Below, in pieces: positions 60,789 through 64,000 of a stretch of 64,000 nt of DNA. The notes under the pieces were generated by a model, which had not been told where the DNA came from, made no database searches, and was given only the letters and a program-made list of their open reading frames with translations. This DNA comes from Hymenobacter nitidus (GTDB taxonomy: Bacteria; Bacteroidota; Bacteroidia; Cytophagales; Hymenobacteraceae). The position numbers and the translations under genes were made by a program. The stretch's first letter is position 1. Every line of letters begins with the position of its first letter. The stretch covers positions 1-64,000 of the forward strand of contig NZ_JAJADQ010000006.1 in the NCBI RefSeq assembly GCF_020447315.1. Reading direction: 5' to 3'.

Positions 60789-62030
60789 ATGCCGAAGCTC
60801 AACGCCACTACCGCCACCTTGCCCGCCAACCCTTTTCAAACGTTCTGGATGGGCGGCTACGAATGCACCGACCAGCTCAACGCCTTCGGGCACCGCGTCG
60901 ACTTCCTGCACACCACTGGCCACTTGCAGCGCCTCGACGCCGACTACCAGGATCTGCAGCCCTTTAATATCGGCTCGGTGCGGGAGGGAATCCGCTGGAG
61001 CCAGGTGGAAAAAACGCCCTACCAGTACGACTGGAGCACGGTGCAGCACATGCTGGACGCGGGCCGGCGCCACGGCATTCAGCAGATCTGGGACCTGTGC
61101 CACTTCGGCTACCCCGACGACCTGACGCCCCTGCACCCCATGTTTGCCCGGCGCTTCAGCCACCTCTGCCGCGCCTTCGTGGCCTTCTACCGCGCCCAGC
61201 GCCCCGACGATACGCTCATCGTGACGCCCATCAACGAGGTAAGTTTTATGAGCTGGCTAGGTGGCGACGTGCGCGGCACCTCGCCCTACTGCGTGGGCCA
61301 GGGCTGGGAAGTGAAGCGCGGCCTGATGCGGGCCTACATCGAAGGCGTGGCCGCCCTGCGCGAAGCCGACCCCGGCATCCGCATCCTGACCACCGAGCCC
61401 CTGATTCATATTGTGGCGGCCCCCAACGCCAATCGCGCCCAGCGGCAGCGGGCCCGGGAATTCGACGAAAACCAGTTTCAGGCCGTGGATATGCTTTCCG
61501 GCCGCCTCTGCCCCGACCTGGGCGGGCGCCCCGAATACCTTGACCTGCTGGGCTTCAACTATTACTACGACAACCAGTGGCAGCTCGACCCGCACCAGAC
61601 CCTGCCCTGGGCCAACGATTTCAACGACCCGCGCTTCCGGCCCCTGAGCTTTCTGCTGCAGCGGGCCTGGCAGCGCTACCACCGCCCCGTGGTGCTCACC
61701 GAAACCAGCCACCCCGGCATCGACCGGCCGCTCTGGATTGAGATGATCGGCCGGGAATGCGCCGCAGCCTTGCAGGCCGGCGTGCCGGTCTTCGGCGCCT
61801 GCCTCTACCCCATCATCGACCGGCCCGACTGGGACCACCTCACGCCCTGGCACCGCGCCGGCCTCTGGGATGCCGACATTACCGCCTCCGACCCCGGCCT
61901 GACCCGCGTGCTCGACCAACCCTACGCCGAAGCGCTGCTGGTGGCCCAGGAAACCGTGTCGGCCGCTATTCCCAAGCCGCTGACGGTAGTTACCGAAGCC
62001 GACGTGGCCCTTTCCCTGTCCTTGACCTAG
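60789..62030 (+). CDS. GH1-like glycoside hydrolase (clan GH-A)
   Basis: A 413-residue TIM-barrel protein. The acid/base motif is TPINEVSF near 143 and the nucleophile motif is VVLTETSHPG near 300, as in family 1 and related clan GH-A glycosidases. WMGGYECTDQLN near 20 is a family-like start and FNIGSVREGIRWS near 60 holds a conserved arginine. The substrate is not predicted. A phospholipase D-like gene starts 11 bases after the stop, so the two are probably co-transcribed. Confidence 0.85.
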   Translation: MPKLNATTATLPANPFQTFWMGGYECTDQLNAFGHRVDFLHTTGHLQRLDADYQDLQPFNIGSVREGIRWSQVEKTPYQYDWSTVQHMLDAGRRHGIQQIWDLCHFGYPDDLTPLHPMFARRFSHLCRAFVAFYRAQRPDDTLIVTPINEVSFMSWLGGDVRGTSPYCVGQGWEVKRGLMRAYIEGVAALREADPGIRILTTEPLIHIVAAPNANRAQRQRAREFDENQFQAVDMLSGRLCPDLGGRPEYLDLLGFNYYYDNQWQLDPHQTLPWANDFNDPRFRPLSFLLQRAWQRYHRPVVLTETSHPGIDRPLWIEMIGRECAAALQAGVPVFGACLYPIIDRPDWDHLTPWHRAGLWDADITASDPGLTRVLDQPYAEALLVAQETVSAAIPKPLTVVTEADVALSLSLT

Positions 62031-62041
62031 CCTCTGCCATC

Positions 62042-62764
62042 ATGAGCCAACCAGCCCCCAACCCAGCCGGCACCGCCGACCTGCTGCACCACTTCGAGCA
62101 GGCGTTTGCTGATTCCACGCTGTCGGCCCAGGAAGCGCGGGAGCTGCGGGCCCGGCTGGCAGCGCACGGGCAGCAGGGCCCGGCTCTGGCGACGCTGCGG
62201 CAGCAGCTCTTTGCCATGGCGCGGGAACGGTTCAACTCCTTCGAGGACAAAGCCGTGGTGGAGTGGCTGGAGGCGGCCAGCGCCTTGCTGTTGCCCCTGG
62301 CTCCACCCCAGCCGGCCCACACTACGGTGCATTTCAGCCCCGGCGCCGAGTGCGTGGAGGCCATCCGTCGGTTTATCAGTCAGGCGGCCCAGCAACTGGA
62401 TGTGTGCGTGTTTACCATTTCCGATGACCGGATAACGGACTCTCTGCTGGCCGCTCACCGGCGCGGCGTGGCTATCCGGCTGCTCACCGACGACGACAAG
62501 CTGCACGACAAAGGCTCGGACGTGGTGCAGCTGCACGCCAACGGCCTGAGCATCCGGACCGACTGCACGACCAACCACATGCACCACAAGTTTGCCGTGG
62601 CCGACCGGCGCCTGGTACTGACCGGCAGCTACAACTGGACCCGCTCGGCGGCCCTCTACAACCTGGAAAACCTGCTCATCACCGACGATACCACGGCCGT
62701 GCGGCGCTACAGTGCCGAGTTTGACCGGCTCTGGGCCGAAATGCCCGTGTTTGAGGGCAAGTAA
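62042..62764 (+). CDS. Single-HKD phospholipase D-like protein
   Basis: A 240-residue soluble protein. A helical N-terminal half (DSTLSAQEARELRARLA near 24) is joined to one PLD domain with the catalytic motif HHKFAVADRRLVLTGSYNWT near 180. Single-HKD proteins act as dimers and may cleave phospholipids or nucleic acids, as in PLD6/Nuc enzymes. The start at 62042 follows the GH1-like stop closely. No signal peptide is visible, so it is probably cytoplasmic. The substrate is unknown. Confidence 0.87.
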   Translation: MSQPAPNPAGTADLLHHFEQAFADSTLSAQEARELRARLAAHGQQGPALATLRQQLFAMARERFNSFEDKAVVEWLEAASALLLPLAPPQPAHTTVHFSPGAECVEAIRRFISQAAQQLDVCVFTISDDRITDSLLAAHRRGVAIRLLTDDDKLHDKGSDVVQLHANGLSIRTDCTTNHMHHKFAVADRRLVLTGSYNWTRSAALYNLENLLITDDTTAVRRYSAEFDRLWAEMPVFEGK

Positions 62765-62808
62765 ATCCGTGGGCGACGGGTTATCTTGCCGGGCCTTATT
62801 TTGCTTTG

Positions 62809-63318
62809 ATGACTGCTGCCCCCGCCTTTGCCTGTTCGTACCTCGCCACGCCTATTGGGCTGCTGGAGCTGAAAGGCTCGGAAGCCGGGCTGGCCGCCGT
62901 GACGTTTCTGGACGCGCCAGGCCTACTCACCGAAACCCCGCGGGCCAGCGTGGCCGAGTGCCTGCGCGAGGCACACCAGCAGCTGCAAGCCTACTTCGGC
63001 CGCGAGCTGCGCGACTTTTCCTTGGTCTACGACCTGACGCGCGGCACTGACTTTCAGCGCCAGGTGTGGCAGGTGCTGCAGGGCGTAGGCTACGGCCGTA
63101 CCGCTTCCTACCTGGACCTGGCCCGGCAGCTGGGCAACCCCGGCGCGGTGCGGGCCGTGGGTGCCGCCAACGGCCAGAACCCATTGGCCATCGTGTGGCC
63201 CTGCCACCGCGTTATCGGGGCCGGTGGGCAGCTGACGGGCTACGCCGGGGGCCTGCCGCGCAAAAAGTGGCTGCTGGCCCACGAGCAGCCCGCCGCCCAG
63301 GGCAACCTGTTTGGCTAG
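62809..63318 (+). CDS. ogt: Methylated-DNA--protein-cysteine methyltransferase
   Basis: A 169-residue DNA repair protein that takes the O6-methyl group from guanine onto its own cysteine. The acceptor site IVWPCHRVIGAGGQLTGYAGG is near 125, and the helix-turn-helix RAVGAANGQNP near 112 flips the base. It reads one way into the esterase gene: the stops of the two convergent genes share the four bases CTAG (63315-63318). The ATG at 62809 is chosen over a TTG one codon earlier. Confidence 0.95.
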   Translation: MTAAPAFACSYLATPIGLLELKGSEAGLAAVTFLDAPGLLTETPRASVAECLREAHQQLQAYFGRELRDFSLVYDLTRGTDFQRQVWQVLQGVGYGRTASYLDLARQLGNPGAVRAVGAANGQNPLAIVWPCHRVIGAGGQLTGYAGGLPRKKWLLAHEQPAAQGNLFG

Positions 63319-64000
63319 CCCGCGGCCCCCACAAATTTGCGCAGAGCCTGGTAGATGACATTGTCTTTCCAATAGAGTTGCAGCACCATGGGCACGTGCT
63401 TTTTGCCCGCCAGCACCGCAAACTCCGGCTCCCGCCCGAGCGTCTTTAGCTTCTGTCGGAACTTCTCACTGCTGCTACTGATGGACGGGTAGGTTTCGCC
63501 GCCAATAAACATGAGAAATGGCGGCGTTTGAGCCGTAACATAGTACATCGGCGACACGGCTTTCCACCCCGCGGGGTCTTGGCCGAAGGGCACCAGGTAC
63601 TGCTCGTCGCCGCCGTACTGCATCTTGCGCAGGTAGTCGTACATATCCAGGCCGGCCGGGTCGTCGAGGATGGCGCCGCGCACGGGGTTGGCGGCCAGGC
63701 CGCGCCGGCTGAAAAGCTGATTATCGGCGGCCAGCAGCGCGGCCAGCCCACCCCCGGCCGAGTGGCCCATAGTAAACACCCGCTGCGGGTCGCCGCCGTA
63801 CTCGGCAATGTGCTGGTAGGTCCAGACCACGGCCCGGGCGCAGTCGTCGGCCATGGCGGGCACCTGCGCCTGCGGGGCCAGCCGGTAGTTGATAATCACG
63901 GCCACGACGCCCTGTTTGGCCAGGCGCCGCCCGATAAAGGAGTAGAGGTTTTTGTTGCCGCTGTTCCAGTTGCCGCCGTGAATAAAGACCACTACGGGGT
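63315..64000 (-). CDS. Alpha/beta hydrolase (HSL-type esterase), cut by right edge
   Basis: About 228 residues are visible and the frame stays open to position 64000; the N-terminus, perhaps with a signal peptide, lies outside. It has the oxyanion motif FIHGGNW near the visible start, a GHSAGGGLAAL nucleophile elbow about 90 residues in, a late aspartate region (MFIGGETYP) and a histidine in AGKKHVPMV. This fits the hormone-sensitive-lipase-like esterases. The substrate is unknown. It overlaps ogt by the last 4 bases. Confidence 0.88.
   Translation of the reverse strand, partial: PVVVFIHGGNWNSGNKNLYSFIGRRLAKQGVVAVIINYRLAPQAQVPAMADDCARAVVWTYQHIAEYGGDPQRVFTMGHSAGGGLAALLAADNQLFSRRGLAANPVRGAILDDPAGLDMYDYLRKMQYGGDEQYLVPFGQDPAGWKAVSPMYYVTAQTPPFLMFIGGETYPSISSSSEKFRQKLKTLGREPEFAVLAGKKHVPMVLQLYWKDNVIYQALRKFVGAAG

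Overview
The window reads as GC-rich chromosomal DNA of a Bacteroidota bacterium, most likely a Cytophagales member close to Hymenobacter. This rests on a DUF4295 gene beside rpmG and near ftsY, a type IX secretion sorting domain, BT_3928-type DoxX and DUF5522 proteins, bacillithiol synthesis (bshC), and promoters of the Bacteroidota type (TTTG, about 19 bases, TAnnTTTG). I see no rRNA, tRNA, CRISPR array, transposase or phage gene. Genus is inferred from memory of gene content, not from a search.

Region 1 (1-12066, all minus strand) is part of a lipopeptide-type biosynthetic cluster cut by the left edge. In transcription order it holds a small membrane protein, a formyltransferase-fold enzyme, a fatty acyl-AMP ligase fused to an ACP, a dimodular NRPS (docking-C-A-PCP-C-A-PCP) and the start of a second NRPS (docking-C-A...). 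The second adenylation domain of the dimodular NRPS has lost its A3 loop and its A10 lysine and looks catalytically dead. The acyl ligase and the first NRPS both end in a short acid-hydrophobic tail that could dock to the TubC-type N-terminal domain of the next protein.

Region 2 (12423-31339) is mostly housekeeping and envelope genes: a fatty acid hydroxylase, shikimate kinase, an orphan peptide-transporter permease, a BT_3928-type protein, DUF1599, folP-cdaA, the threonine degradation pair kbl and tdh, a patatin lipase, TerC, a BrkB-type membrane protein, a spondin-domain lipoprotein, two tandem beta-barrel paralogues and rlmN.

Region 3 (31359-50080) holds mnmD, an archaemetzincin-like lipoprotein, a DUF2157/GDYXXLXY pair, an orphan ExbD lacking its channel aspartate, fau, bshC, and the rimO, ftsY, DUF4295, rpmG, rpmB neighbourhood interrupted by an acyltransferase and an aminopeptidase. 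Then come rocD, small lipoproteins, an AT-rich orphan gene and hemB.

Region 4 (50351-64000) opens with an uncharacterised gene set: a small His-motif protein, a leucine-rich DUF6745-type protein and a VWA protein with a duplicated C-terminal unit. After it come a large secreted PQQ sugar dehydrogenase-like protein with PA14, NPCBM and T9SS domains, a GNAT enzyme, an APC permease, a CDF transporter, a GH1-like glycosidase, a single-HKD phospholipase D-like protein, ogt and an esterase cut by the right edge.

Intergenic DNA carries several structured elements that genes do not explain: three quasi-palindromic islands built of short repeated words, two inverted pairs of a dispersed CCTGAG...GAAGGACCTT element, long perfect terminator palindromes, and a 19-base tandem duplication that doubles the start region of fau. 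The best candidates for new biology are the NRPS line with a dead adenylation domain and tail-docking logic, and the DUF6745/VWA cassette.
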